Assembly: GCF_026183675.1 (NCBI RefSeq)
Contig: NZ_JAPIVK010000016.1
Span: 1 to 64,000, forward strand
Source: Microbulbifer halophilus
GTDB taxonomy: Bacteria > Pseudomonadota > Gammaproteobacteria > Pseudomonadales > Cellvibrionaceae
Length of the DNA stretch: 64,000 nucleotides
Direction of reading: 5' to 3'
How positions within the stretch are numbered: the stretch's first letter is position 1; each line of letters begins with the position of its first letter. Below the pieces are notes generated by a model. The model did not search any database and was not told the origin of the DNA. It saw nothing but the letters and a program-made list of their open reading frames with translations. Positions 55,512 to 63,629 of the stretch are shown in pieces. The translations under genes were made by a program, and so were the position numbers.

Positions 55512-56495
55512 TCAATCCCGGCCCGGCAATACCAGGATCCGCTGATCGCTTTTGTTGATCCGCGCCCCGAAGCTCTCTTTCAGGGCAAACGCCAGCGCGT
55601 CGGCGTCGCCGATATTGAATACGCCACTGATCCGTTTCCCGGCCAGCTGGTCACCCACCAGCACCATCTTGCGAGTGGTATAGCGATTGTATTCGGCCAC
55701 CGCATCCTCGAGGCGGTCGTTGTCGAAATAAATCCTGTCGGTCTGCCAGGCGGTGACTTTTTCCAGGTTCACTTTCCCCACGCCGCTGTTCTGCCGCGGC
55801 TGCTCCGGGCTGTAATGAAACCCTTCTCCCGGCAGCATCCGGGCGAGACGGCGCTGCCCGGCGCCGGCCGCCCGCACTTCCACCACGCCCTGGGTCACCG
55901 CCACACGCGCGTCGCCGGCCCGCAGGGCCACATTGAAGGCGGTGCCCAGGGCGCGCACCTCACTGCCCTGCACATCCACCACAAACGGGCGCTGGGGATT
56001 GCCGGCCACCATAAAGAAAGCCTCGCCCCGCTCCAGGAACAGTGAGCGCTGCCCGCGGGTATAGCGCACCCCCACGCGGCTGTCGGTATTCAGCATCAGG
56101 GTGGAGCCGTCCCGCAGGTGCACCACCCGCTGTTCGCCGATCTGCGTCTGGTAGTAGTCCACGGCAAAATACTGCTGCAGCCACACGGCACCCAGCGCCA
56201 GCAGCATCACCGCGGCCAGCTGCAGCAGCGTCTTCCAGCCGAAGGCGCGCTGCCGGGCCGGCCGGCGTGCACCGGCGATCTCCGCCTGCAGTTCTTCGTC
56301 GCCGGCGAGAAAATCGGTCATCAGGCACAGTTGCCGGCAGTTGGCGTAGGCGAGCCGGTGGCGCTCGTCCCGACGCAGCCAGTGATCGAGCCTGCGCCGC
56401 TCCGCCGGGCCCAGCGCGCCGCCCTCCTCGCGGGCCAGCCAGTCCGCGGCCGCCCGCTCGATCGATTCGTCCGTCACTCGCTCGACGCGCTTCAT
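55512..56495 (-). CDS. fecR: FecR-type anti-sigma factor / sensor
   Basis: Cytoplasmic-membrane regulator of 327 residues. The N-terminal DUF4880 segment (AADWLAREEGGALGPAERRR, 20 residues, about 16-35) binds the sigma factor. One membrane helix lies at about 91-109. The periplasmic FecR domain (VVHLRDGSTLMLNTDSRVGV, 20 residues; GTAFNVAL) and a C-terminal DUF4974-like domain follow. It should receive a signal from the STN domain of the divergent TonB receptor and control FecI. Start overlaps the fecI stop (ATGA). Confidence 0.94.
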   Translation of the reverse strand: MKRVERVTDESIERAAADWLAREEGGALGPAERRRLDHWLRRDERHRLAYANCRQLCLMTDFLAGDEELQAEIAGARRPARQRAFGWKTLLQLAAVMLLALGAVWLQQYFAVDYYQTQIGEQRVVHLRDGSTLMLNTDSRVGVRYTRGQRSLFLERGEAFFMVAGNPQRPFVVDVQGSEVRALGTAFNVALRAGDARVAVTQGVVEVRAAGAGQRRLARMLPGEGFHYSPEQPRQNSGVGKVNLEKVTAWQTDRIYFDNDRLEDAVAEYNRYTTRKMVLVGDQLAGKRISGVFNIGDADALAFALKESFGARINKSDQRILVLPGRD

Positions 56496-57061
56496 AGAAT
56501 ATCGCTCAATTCTCTCTGCAAGTGCTCAATCGCTTTGCGCATATGCCGCTCGACGCTGCGCGTGCTGATCGACAGCGCCTCCGCAATTTCCGGGTAGGTC
56601 ATCTGCTCGAAGCGGCTCAACAGGAACACCCGGCGCACCACCGGTTTCAACCCGCGCAGGGACTGTTTCAGCCGACCCAGACTCTGCTGCCACTCGGCGG
56701 CCCCTTGGGGCGTGATCTCGCGGCTCTCGTGTTCGCTGTCATCGTAGCTGTGGTGCTGTTCGCTACAGCGGCGCGACTGGCGGCGCAGGCTGTCGCGGAC
56801 CAGGTTGGTGGCAACGGTGTAGATATAGGCCCGCGGATTCTGCCGCAGGTGCTGCAGGCTGTCCTGGCGCAGCAGCCTGATATAGGTTTCATGCAGGATC
56901 ACTTCCACATCCTGGCGGCCACCCGGCAGCATACGCGCGATATAACGGCACAGGGCGCTGCGGTGGGCGCTGTACAGTGCCTCTACACAGGCCCGATCGC
57001 CGGTATCCGCAGGATCCGGGTTATTGCTTACCAGGCGCAGGTTTGCTTTGGATATTGCCAT
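56492..57061 (-). CDS. fecI: FecI-type ECF sigma factor
   Basis: A 189-residue ECF sigma factor. Region 2 (about 28-95; ALYSAHRSALCRYIARMLPG, 20 residues; NPRAYIYTVATNLVRD) and region 4 (about 125-180; RRVFLLSRFEQMTYPEIAEA, 20 residues; SISTRSVERHMRKAIEHL) are complete. The RHMRKAIEHL end is typical of the FecI group. Start ATG 57061 has AGAAGG upstream; 57217 runs into repeat copy C. Together with FecR it should activate the receptor gene on the other side of the 367-base gap. Confidence 0.94.
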   Translation of the reverse strand: MAISKANLRLVSNNPDPADTGDRACVEALYSAHRSALCRYIARMLPGGRQDVEVILHETYIRLLRQDSLQHLRQNPRAYIYTVATNLVRDSLRRQSRRCSEQHHSYDDSEHESREITPQGAAEWQQSLGRLKQSLRGLKPVVRRVFLLSRFEQMTYPEIAEALSISTRSVERHMRKAIEHLQRELSDIL

Positions 57062-57148
57062 TGGCCTTCTGTCGGAAAATGCTCTCCCGTAAACCGCGTA
57101 AACGACAGCGACAACATTTTCCCGACAGTTTCCCCCGATTATTTTTAT

Positions 57149-57322
57149 CTCAAGTTTCGGAGTTCGTGGTGCCTGGGGGGAGCACAAGCTGGAGCGGGGT
57201 ACGCCTTTCTGGGACACGCCGTGTATACATCCCTGTAGGCTTGTCTGCGAGGTCCCTCTCGCAGACGGTCCCAGAAAGGCGCACCCCGCTCCAGCTCCCT
57301 GAACTGAACCCCGAAACTTGAG
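57149..57322 (+). repeat. nested-palindrome element, copy C
   Basis: A 174-bp copy with perfect ends CTCAAGTTTCGG and CCGAAACTTGAG, inner arms GGAGCGGGGTACGCC / GGCGCACCCCGCTCC, core GACACGCCGTGTATACATCC on the plus strand and the GTCTGCGAG hairpin. It fills much of the divergent fecI-receptor gap (57062-57428), so it lies between or within the promoters. No gene is seen in the remainder. Confidence 0.92.
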
Positions 57323-57428
57323 TTATTCGCGCCCGGCCGGCGCCATTCGCTTGCCGGCCCGCACTGCTATCGAGTATTTTCTGTTCCGATGCGCCCGCAG
57401 CCCGGGGCACTTCATTCGAACGATAATA

Positions 57429-60338
57429 ATGACCGAAACCCCCACTCCAGCCCCCGGGGCGATCCGCCGCGCAGTCGCGTGCGGTACCCTGCTCGCACTG
57501 TTGCTCGCCGACGCGGACGGCGCCCTTGCGTCTGCGGACCGGAAGCCGCCGGCGTTCGCACAGGCGCCGGTCGCATTCGATATCGACGCGCGGCCACTCG
57601 ACCGCGCCCTGCGACAGTTCGCCGAACAGGCGGACCTGCAGATTTTCTATCGCACCGATATATTGCCGCCCGGCGATAGTACCCCGGTGCGCGGCAGGCT
57701 GGCGCCGGCCGAGGCCCTGCGGCGGCTGCTCGGCGCCGGCCGCCTCGACTTCCGTTTCGGCGCCGGCAGGACCCTGGTCATACGCGACAGGCCCGGCGAC
57801 ACCGCCGGGGAATCGCGGCAGCCCGCGTCCCGACCCCAACGCCCACTGGAGGAAACCTATGTGACCGGCGTGCGCGGCACACTGGAGCAAAACCTGGCGA
57901 TCAAGCGGCGCGCAAGCAACCTGGTCGACGTTATCACGTCGGAGGATATCGGCAAGTTCCCGGACAGGAATGTCGCCGACTCGCTGCAGCGCATCGCCGG
58001 CGTGTCCGTGGACCGCCTCTGGGGCGAGGGCCGCGACGTGAATATCCGCGGTACCGACAAGGATATCAACCGCACCCTGCTGAACGGCCAGCATGTGGCC
58101 TCGGCCTACTGGTGGGCCAACGACAACCTCAGTCGCGGCTTCAACTACTCGACCCTGGCCTCGCAACTGGTGCAGTCGCTGGAAGTGCACAAGACGCCCA
58201 GCGCGGACCTGGACGAGGGCAGTATCGGCGGCACCGTGATAGTGCGCACCCGCCGACCGCTGAATATGGCCCCCCTGGAAACCCACATTTCCATCGAGCA
58301 GCAGTACAGCGAGCTGGCACAGGCCCTCGACCCGCAGGCATCGCTGCTGGGCAGCTGGAAAAATGCCGGGGAGAGTTTCGGCCTGCTGGCGTCGGTCAAC
58401 TGGCAGGAACGGCGCAGCCGCCGCGACGGCCTGGAAACCTTTGCCGACAATACCCTCTACCGGGTCACCGATACCCGCGGCAACCGCCGCGACAGTGTCT
58501 ACGCCATCTGGGGCGGTGGCAGCGCCTTGCTGCAACAGGAACGTGCCCACACCACCGCCAACCTGACACTGCAGTGGGCGCCGGACGACCGCTGGGACAG
58601 CACCCTGAACCTGGTGCGCTCGGAACTGGATATCGACAACAGCAACCACAATTTCCTCTTTTCCCCCGGCGGCTACAAACTGCGCGAGGATCCGCCGGCG
58701 GCGGTGGAGCAACCGCGCTATATCGTCGCCGACGACGGCAGGCCGGTGCTGGCGGGCGGCACCCTCACCAACGCCGACTCCACCGGCGCACTGCTCGACA
58801 GCATCCAGCGCAAGGCCTATATCGATACTTCGGTCGGCGACCTGGATATCCGCTACCGCGGCGACGGCTGGAACGGCCACCTGCAACTGGGCACCACCGG
58901 GGCCCGCGGCGGTACCGACCGCGATCGCCTCTACCGCTTTACCGGCGACAGCCGGGTCCGTTTCCGGCTGGATCGCGATGCGCTGGAGACAGAGTACCTG
59001 GACCTGGATCCGCTCGACGCCGCCGACCTGGACCGCTTTGCACCGGTATCCCGCGACTGGATCCGCGCGATGGAAAACCGGGAAGACTACGGCCAGTTCG
59101 ATTTCGGCTGGGACCTGGAAGGCGGCTGGCTGAGTGCGGTGAAGTTCGGCCTCAAGTACCGCGACCACCGGGTGGAAAACAACCTGACCGTGGGCAGTAT
59201 CGATACCACGCATCCGGACTGGGAGAGCCTGCGGCAAATCGGCCTGGACCGGGTCAGCAGCGGCCCGGGCCCCGAACTCAGCCAGCGGGCCGCCAACGAG
59301 GCGACGCTGACCCGCTACGCCATCACCGACCCGGCACTGCTGCAATCGGTGATACAGCCACTGTACGACAGCGGCGTCATGCGCTACCGGGAGGATCGCA
59401 ACGCGCATTTCCGTATTCGCGAGCGCAGCCTGGCGGAATACCTGCGGCTCGATTTCGAGCGCGGCCCCTGGTCCGGCAACCTGGGCCTGCGCTCGGTGAC
59501 AACCCGCCAGCGGACCAGCGCCTACCGCGACGACCGCCTGCAGACGGTGCGCAACCGCTACCGCGACACCCTGCCCAGTGTGAATATTCACTACCGCGCC
59601 GCGCCGGATCTTTCCCTGCGCGCTGCCCTGGCGCAGGTAATGGCGCGGCCCAACTACCAGGACCTGAGCCCGGGCATCATCATCGATCCCACCAGCGGCT
59701 CGGGCGCCGCCGGCAATCCCGGCCTGGATCCCTACCGGGCGGACCAACTGGACCTGAGCCTGGAGTGGTATTTCGCCGACGCCTCAATACTCGCCGCCAC
59801 GGTTTTCTTCAAGGACATCTCCACCTTCGTCTACCCCCACGTGGCGAAAGAACAGGTGGACGGGCAAGCGCTGTATATCACCCGGCCACGGAACGGCCCC
59901 GGTGCGACTATTCGCGGGCTGGAACTACAGTGGCAGCAGGATTTCGCCAACGGCTTCGGCCTGCTGAGCAACTACACCTATACCGACGCCGCCGTGCCCT
60001 CCCCTGACGGCACCCGTTCAATGGAGCTGCCGGGCAACTCCCGCAGCCAGTTCAACGCCAGCGTCTATTTCGAGAACCACCATTTCAGCGGCCGCCTGTC
60101 CTACAACTACCGTTCGCGCTCCTACGGTGAGATCGTCGCCGGTTCCCAGAGCGAGACCGCCGCCTACCGCCAGTGGGATACCAGCCTGCAGTGGGCACTC
60201 AACGACTACACGCGCCTGACGGCGGAGGCGGTCAACCTGACCGATGAAGTCATTCATATCCGCAGCGCCAGCGGGATTCCGCAGGGGTTTTACGAAAACG
60301 GGCGGCGGTTCCGGCTGGGGTTGCGGTTGGAGTATTGA
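57429..60338 (+). CDS. TonB-dependent transducer receptor with STN domain
   Basis: Outer-membrane receptor of 969 residues. Signal peptide (about 1-35), then an STN/secretin-like signalling domain (about 48-110; FDIDARPLDRALRQFAEQAD, 20 residues), TonB box ETYVTGVRG, plug with SEDIGKFPDRNVADSLQRIA (20 residues) and the barrel ending FRLGLRLEY. The STN domain with divergent fecI-fecR is the hallmark of cell-surface signalling: ligand binding relieves FecR and frees FecI. The plug is strikingly like that of the receptor at 47.4 kb, which lacks STN. The ligand is unknown. Confidence 0.93.
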   Translation: MTETPTPAPGAIRRAVACGTLLALLLADADGALASADRKPPAFAQAPVAFDIDARPLDRALRQFAEQADLQIFYRTDILPPGDSTPVRGRLAPAEALRRLLGAGRLDFRFGAGRTLVIRDRPGDTAGESRQPASRPQRPLEETYVTGVRGTLEQNLAIKRRASNLVDVITSEDIGKFPDRNVADSLQRIAGVSVDRLWGEGRDVNIRGTDKDINRTLLNGQHVASAYWWANDNLSRGFNYSTLASQLVQSLEVHKTPSADLDEGSIGGTVIVRTRRPLNMAPLETHISIEQQYSELAQALDPQASLLGSWKNAGESFGLLASVNWQERRSRRDGLETFADNTLYRVTDTRGNRRDSVYAIWGGGSALLQQERAHTTANLTLQWAPDDRWDSTLNLVRSELDIDNSNHNFLFSPGGYKLREDPPAAVEQPRYIVADDGRPVLAGGTLTNADSTGALLDSIQRKAYIDTSVGDLDIRYRGDGWNGHLQLGTTGARGGTDRDRLYRFTGDSRVRFRLDRDALETEYLDLDPLDAADLDRFAPVSRDWIRAMENREDYGQFDFGWDLEGGWLSAVKFGLKYRDHRVENNLTVGSIDTTHPDWESLRQIGLDRVSSGPGPELSQRAANEATLTRYAITDPALLQSVIQPLYDSGVMRYREDRNAHFRIRERSLAEYLRLDFERGPWSGNLGLRSVTTRQRTSAYRDDRLQTVRNRYRDTLPSVNIHYRAAPDLSLRAALAQVMARPNYQDLSPGIIIDPTSGSGAAGNPGLDPYRADQLDLSLEWYFADASILAATVFFKDISTFVYPHVAKEQVDGQALYITRPRNGPGATIRGLELQWQQDFANGFGLLSNYTYTDAAVPSPDGTRSMELPGNSRSQFNASVYFENHHFSGRLSYNYRSRSYGEIVAGSQSETAAYRQWDTSLQWALNDYTRLTAEAVNLTDEVIHIRSASGIPQGFYENGRRFRLGLRLEY

Positions 60339-60426
60339 TGCCCGCGCCGGGATGGTGGGTGTGGGTTAGGGGGAGCGTAGGGAAGCCCAACGTCGGGGCT
60401 GAAGAATCCACCGGGCCTCTTCGCAG

Positions 60427-60551
60427 CCCTCTCCCCCGGCCCCTCTCCCGATGGGAGAGGGGAGCTATGGCGGAACCTCTCGGGGTAAATCAGCCCGCCG
60501 AGCCCTCTCGAGCCCATGCCAGTCCCCTCTCCCGCCGGGAGAGGGTTAGAG
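60427..60551. repeat. CCCTCTCCC-type palindromes, copies 2a and 2b
   Basis: CCCCTCTCCC-GAT-GGGAGAGGGG (about 60440-60462) and CCCCTCTCCCG-CC-GGGAGAGGG (about 60524-60545) are perfect hairpins flanked by further CCCTCTC units, related to 4471-4568 and 62164-62276. They fill the 270-base convergent gap between the receptor and the hypothetical gene and may act as transcript ends; no T-runs follow. No gene is seen in the gap. Confidence 0.65.
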
Positions 60552-60608
60552 AGGGGGCGTAAGTGGTCCCCCGGCTTCGGGAACCGGCACTGCACAGCTA
60601 CAACCGGT

Positions 60609-61121
60609 TTAATTGATCTGCCAGTCCGGGATATCCACCGCCACCGGCTGCTTGCGCCGATGCTCGCCGTCCTCGACCAGGTTGCCCTGGGCCGGCCTCA
60701 GGCTCAGGTGGTCGACGGACACCTGCACCGCGTCTTTTTTCTCCCGCTCGTGCTCCCGGACCAGGTTGCCCTCCATCGGCGCCAGGCCCCAGTCGCCGCC
60801 ACTGGGCGAAGCGGGTTGCGCCGCGGGCGCTTCCGCCGCTGCGGGTTCCGGCTCTGCGGCGGCCGGGGACGGAGGTGCCGCCGCCTCGCCCTCCGCTTTC
60901 AGTGCCGCCTGGGCACCGAGTTTGGCCAGCGTGGCCTGCAACTGCTCTGCCCTGGCTTCGGGCAGGCCCTTCTTGATCGCCAGCGGCCGGCCGCTGAACA
61001 GCTTTTCCACCGTCTCCGGGCCGGCCTTGAACAGCCGCGCCAGGTTGGCCTTGACGTCGGCGGCGGTAAATCCGGGAACCAGGTCCCCGCGGAAAATCAC
61101 ACTGTAAGTGGGTTGCGACAT
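60609..61121 (-). CDS. hypothetical protein with conserved N-terminal domain and GNLV motif repeats
   Basis: A 170-residue acidic protein with no signal peptide. Residues 1-70 (YSVIFRGDLVPGFTAADVKA, 20 residues, then NLARLFKAGPETVEKLFSG) match a small domain common at the N terminus of uncharacterised gammaproteobacterial proteins. Residues about 75-108 are an Ala/Pro/Glu linker. The tail holds repeated short units: LAPMEGNLVREHE and LRPAQGNLVEDGE, separated by VSVDHLS, and ends in VDIPDWQIN. Function unknown; the tail looks like a flexible interaction segment. AGAGG precedes the ATG. Lies downstream of cysE, separated by repeat copy D. Confidence 0.7.
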   Translation of the reverse strand: MSQPTYSVIFRGDLVPGFTAADVKANLARLFKAGPETVEKLFSGRPLAIKKGLPEARAEQLQATLAKLGAQAALKAEGEAAAPPSPAAAEPEPAAAEAPAAQPASPSGGDWGLAPMEGNLVREHEREKKDAVQVSVDHLSLRPAQGNLVEDGEHRRKQPVAVDIPDWQIN

Positions 61122-61139
61122 GGCATTGCCTCTTCTTAT

Positions 61140-61313
61140 CTCAAGTTTCGGGGTTTAGTTTTGGCAGCCGGGGCGGGGAGCGCCTTTCTGGGACTGTCTG
61201 CGAGAGGGACCTCGCGGACAAGCCTACAGGGACGTATAGACGGCGTGTCCCAGAAAGGCGCTCCCCGCCCCGGTTTGTGGCATCGAAAAGCATTTCCAAC
61301 TCCGAAACTTGAG
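61140..61313 (-). repeat. nested-palindrome element, copy D (inverted core)
   Basis: The ends CTCAAGTTTCGGGGTT and ACTCCGAAACTTGAG match copies B and C; the inner arms are CCGGGGCGGGGAGCGCC / GGCGCTCCCCGCCCCGG. The core GACACGCCGTCTATACGTCC and the GTCTGCGAG hairpin are on the minus strand. It lies between two minus-strand genes, starting three bases before the cysE stop on that strand and ending 18 bases before the next gene's ATG. Confidence 0.92.
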
Positions 61314-61316
61314 TAC

Positions 61317-62186
61317 TTATTTGTCCGCTTGTTCGTCCGCATCCAGCGACTGGTCCATGGTGTAGGCGGGCACCGCCGCGCTGCGACCGCCGACGAGGCG
61401 CGCCGGCACACCGGCCACCGTGGCGTGCTCGGGCACATCCCGCAGCACCAGGCTGCCGGCCGCCACCTTGACGCCCGCGCCGACTTTCACCGGGCCGAGG
61501 ATTTTTGCCCCCGCGCCGATCATCACGCCGCGGCCGATCTTCGGGTGGCGGTCGCCGCCGCCACTGCCGCTGCCGCCGAGCGTCACCGAGTGCAGCATGG
61601 AGACATCGTCCTCCACCACGCTGGTCTCCCCCACCACCAGACCAGTGGCGTGGTCGATCATGATACCGCAACCAAAGCGGGCCGCTGGGTGAATATCCAC
61701 GGCGAACTGCTCCGACACCCGGCTCTGGAAATACAGCGCCAGCGTGTGCCGCCCGCGCTGCCACAGCCAGTGGGCGATACGGTGGGACTGCAGCGCGTGG
61801 AAGCCCTTGAAATAGAGGAAAGGGATCAGGTACTGGTCACAGGCGGGATCGCGATCGTACCAGGCGCAGATATCGGCGCGCATACAGCGACCGATTTCGG
61901 CATCGTCCCGCAGCGCGCTGGCGACCACCTCCTGCAGCGCCGTGCCCGTCAGCGCGGTGTGATCCAGTACCGACGCCAGTTGGTAGGCGAGCGCGTCGTC
62001 GAGGGATTTGTGGCGCAGCACCGTGTTGTGAAAATAACTCGCCAGCACCGGCTCGCCGGCGGCGGCTTCGGTGGCCTCGGCGCGCATTGCGCTCCAGATA
62101 TTTCGTTGTTCGATATTGCCGTTGATAGCAGGGTCCTCTTGTTCGCACTCCGGGGGAACGGAAGCTCCCCTCTCCCCCGGCCCCAT
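61317..62186 (-). CDS. cysE: serine O-acetyltransferase CysE
   Basis: Makes O-acetylserine, the precursor of cysteine. The N-terminal helical domain (IWSAMRAEATEAAAGEPVLA, 20 residues) and left-handed beta-helix C-terminal domain are present, with the catalytic region DIHPAARFGCGIMIDHATGL (20 residues) and GDRHPKIG. Start is uncertain: the only upstream ATG (62186) lies inside repeat F3 and would add a repeat-encoded MGPGERGAS segment, whereas the ATG at 62087 would cut off conserved residues such as NIWSAM. A non-standard start in between (AGAGGA then ATC at about 62123) is possible. Downstream of the M15 peptidase gene. Confidence 0.92.
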   Translation of the reverse strand: MGPGERGASVPPECEQEDPAINGNIEQRNIWSAMRAEATEAAAGEPVLASYFHNTVLRHKSLDDALAYQLASVLDHTALTGTALQEVVASALRDDAEIGRCMRADICAWYDRDPACDQYLIPFLYFKGFHALQSHRIAHWLWQRGRHTLALYFQSRVSEQFAVDIHPAARFGCGIMIDHATGLVVGETSVVEDDVSMLHSVTLGGSGSGGGDRHPKIGRGVMIGAGAKILGPVKVGAGVKVAAGSLVLRDVPEHATVAGVPARLVGGRSAAVPAYTMDQSLDADEQADK

Positions 62187-62276
62187 TGATGTGCGCCGTC
62201 CATGGCGCCCACCCTGCGGGCGCCTGCGGCGTCCAAATTTGATCCCCTCAAATTTGTCCCGGCGGGAGAGGGGAGC
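62164..62276. repeat. CCCTCTCCC-type intergenic palindrome, copy 3
   Basis: Begins GCTCCCCTCTCCCCCGGCCC and ends CGGCGGGAGAGGGGAGC, with CCATGGCGCC and GGCGCC-rich hairpins and an AAATTTG / CAAATTT pair inside. The overall layout and sequence resemble 4471-4568. It spans the entire gap from the M15 peptidase stop (62276) into the 5' end of cysE. Confidence 0.72.
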
Positions 62277-62989
62277 TATTTGTCAAAGCCCGGGTAACAG
62301 TGCTCCGGGACCGCGACAAAACGCGTATAAATGGTGTCGATCTGTTCGCACACAGTGTCGCACAATTCCAGTTCACAGCTCTGCAGCTGTTCACGGAGTA
62401 ACTCCGGTGTGAGCAACTGCTGCAGCTCGAAGGAACGCGGCGCATAGCTCAGGTGCCAACGCTCCGGGGCCACACCGCCGCGGTCCTCGGCGTAGGGGCG
62501 GAACAGGCCGTGGCTTTCGCCGGCGGCAATGCGCTCGTCCAGCCAGCAGTGGAAAGGCCCGAAGATGCCGTCATCGGCGACTTCCTGCGGCGTCAACTGC
62601 GGCCGGTAGTCCGCCAGCACGGCGGCGGCGTCGACCAGATCGAAATCGGTGCCCCAGTGGTGGCGCGATCCGCCCGGCAGCGCCGACCAGCGCAGTATGG
62701 CGAATGCGATCTGCTGCGGCGACAGTTGCGCCAGGTCGAGCTCTGCGCCGTCGCTGTCGAGCACCGGCCGCCGACCGCCGGCCTTGCGATTCCAGATGGT
62801 GCGCTGGCGCTCGAAACTGCGGAAGCCGGAAACCACCAGCGGATCGAACCCCGCCTCGCGGGCATCGGCGGCCAGTCGCTGGAAAGCCACCAGTGCTTCC
62901 GGGTGCAGCAACTGTTCGGAGCGCGGCTCGAGGATGACATGCTCATCGCCGAGCCCCAGCAACATACGTTTCAGCGGCGCACTCAACAT
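62276..62989 (-). CDS. M15-family D-alanyl-D-alanine (or LD-) carboxypeptidase-like protein
   Basis: A 237-residue VanY/LdcB-type metallopeptidase. Zinc and catalytic residues: SRHHWGTDFD matches the SxHxxGxxxD motif (H110, G113, D117), and RWHLSY supplies the last histidine. VVSGFRSFERQRTIWNRK is the usual lead-in. Unlike typical VanY/LdcB enzymes it shows no signal peptide or membrane anchor, so it may act in the cytoplasm on recycled peptides (inference). Start ATG 62989 with AGAGG upstream; 63094 is rejected as it extends into repeat sequence. Confidence 0.87.
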   Translation of the reverse strand: MLSAPLKRMLLGLGDEHVILEPRSEQLLHPEALVAFQRLAADAREAGFDPLVVSGFRSFERQRTIWNRKAGGRRPVLDSDGAELDLAQLSPQQIAFAILRWSALPGGSRHHWGTDFDLVDAAAVLADYRPQLTPQEVADDGIFGPFHCWLDERIAAGESHGLFRPYAEDRGGVAPERWHLSYAPRSFELQQLLTPELLREQLQSCELELCDTVCEQIDTIYTRFVAVPEHCYPGFDK

Positions 62990-63299
62990 CGTGGGACCTC
63001 TTTCAATCTCTGTCTCCGGTTTCGGAGTTAGAGGCATCTGCCAGCTCAAGAAACTGTCCACCGAAACCCGAGTTTCAATAAAGCCAACGGACAAACCGGG
63101 CAGATGGAACTAAAGTGGATAACAACTCTACCAGATGCCGATCTTACTGACAGATCTGGCGAAAAAGCGGCGCCCCTCCCACTTTTTAGCACCAATGTTA
63201 ATGAGCGTTTGGCCCATTATCATTTTATGCTATGTTCAATGGATCGGCCGCGGGATCTGGCCACCGGCACACGGAAGTACAACCAGTTAGGGACAATCC

Positions 63300-63584
63300 A
63301 TGCACCCGAGTCAATCAGAGCTGTTAAAGCTGAAAAACCTGGGCCTCGCCTCCGTCAACATCCTTCACTCCATCGGTATCCGCTCCTGCGATGACCTGCG
63401 CCGCGTGGGCCCGGTGGAAGCCTTTATCAATATCCGCGGCCGCGGTATCAACGCCTCCCGGGTGCTGCTCTACGCCCTCCAGGGCGCCCTGCTGGACGTG
63501 CACTGGAACGAACTGGACCCGGACCTCAAGCGCCGCCTCGCCAGCGAGGCCGACCGCCTGCTGGCATCCCAGAATGCAGAATAG
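63300..63584 (+). CDS. TfoX C-terminal-domain protein
   Basis: A 94-residue helical protein matching only the C-terminal domain of TfoX/Sxy (LLKLKNLGLASVNILHSIGI, 20 residues; SCDDLRRVGPVEAF; then VLLYALQGALLDVHWNELD). The domain has a helix-hairpin-helix-like fold. Full TfoX proteins govern competence genes, but stand-alone C-terminal domains have no proven role. AGGGA precedes the ATG. The 310 bases before it contain a fragment (63013-63075) with GGTTTCGGAGTTAGAGGCAT and the inverse CGAAACCCGAG, a remnant of the nested-palindrome family, and no gene. Confidence 0.85.
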   Translation: MHPSQSELLKLKNLGLASVNILHSIGIRSCDDLRRVGPVEAFINIRGRGINASRVLLYALQGALLDVHWNELDPDLKRRLASEADRLLASQNAE

Positions 63585-63629
63585 CGGGTCACCGCAAAGG
63601 CGTTCTTCACTTCCGCACAATCCCTCCCC

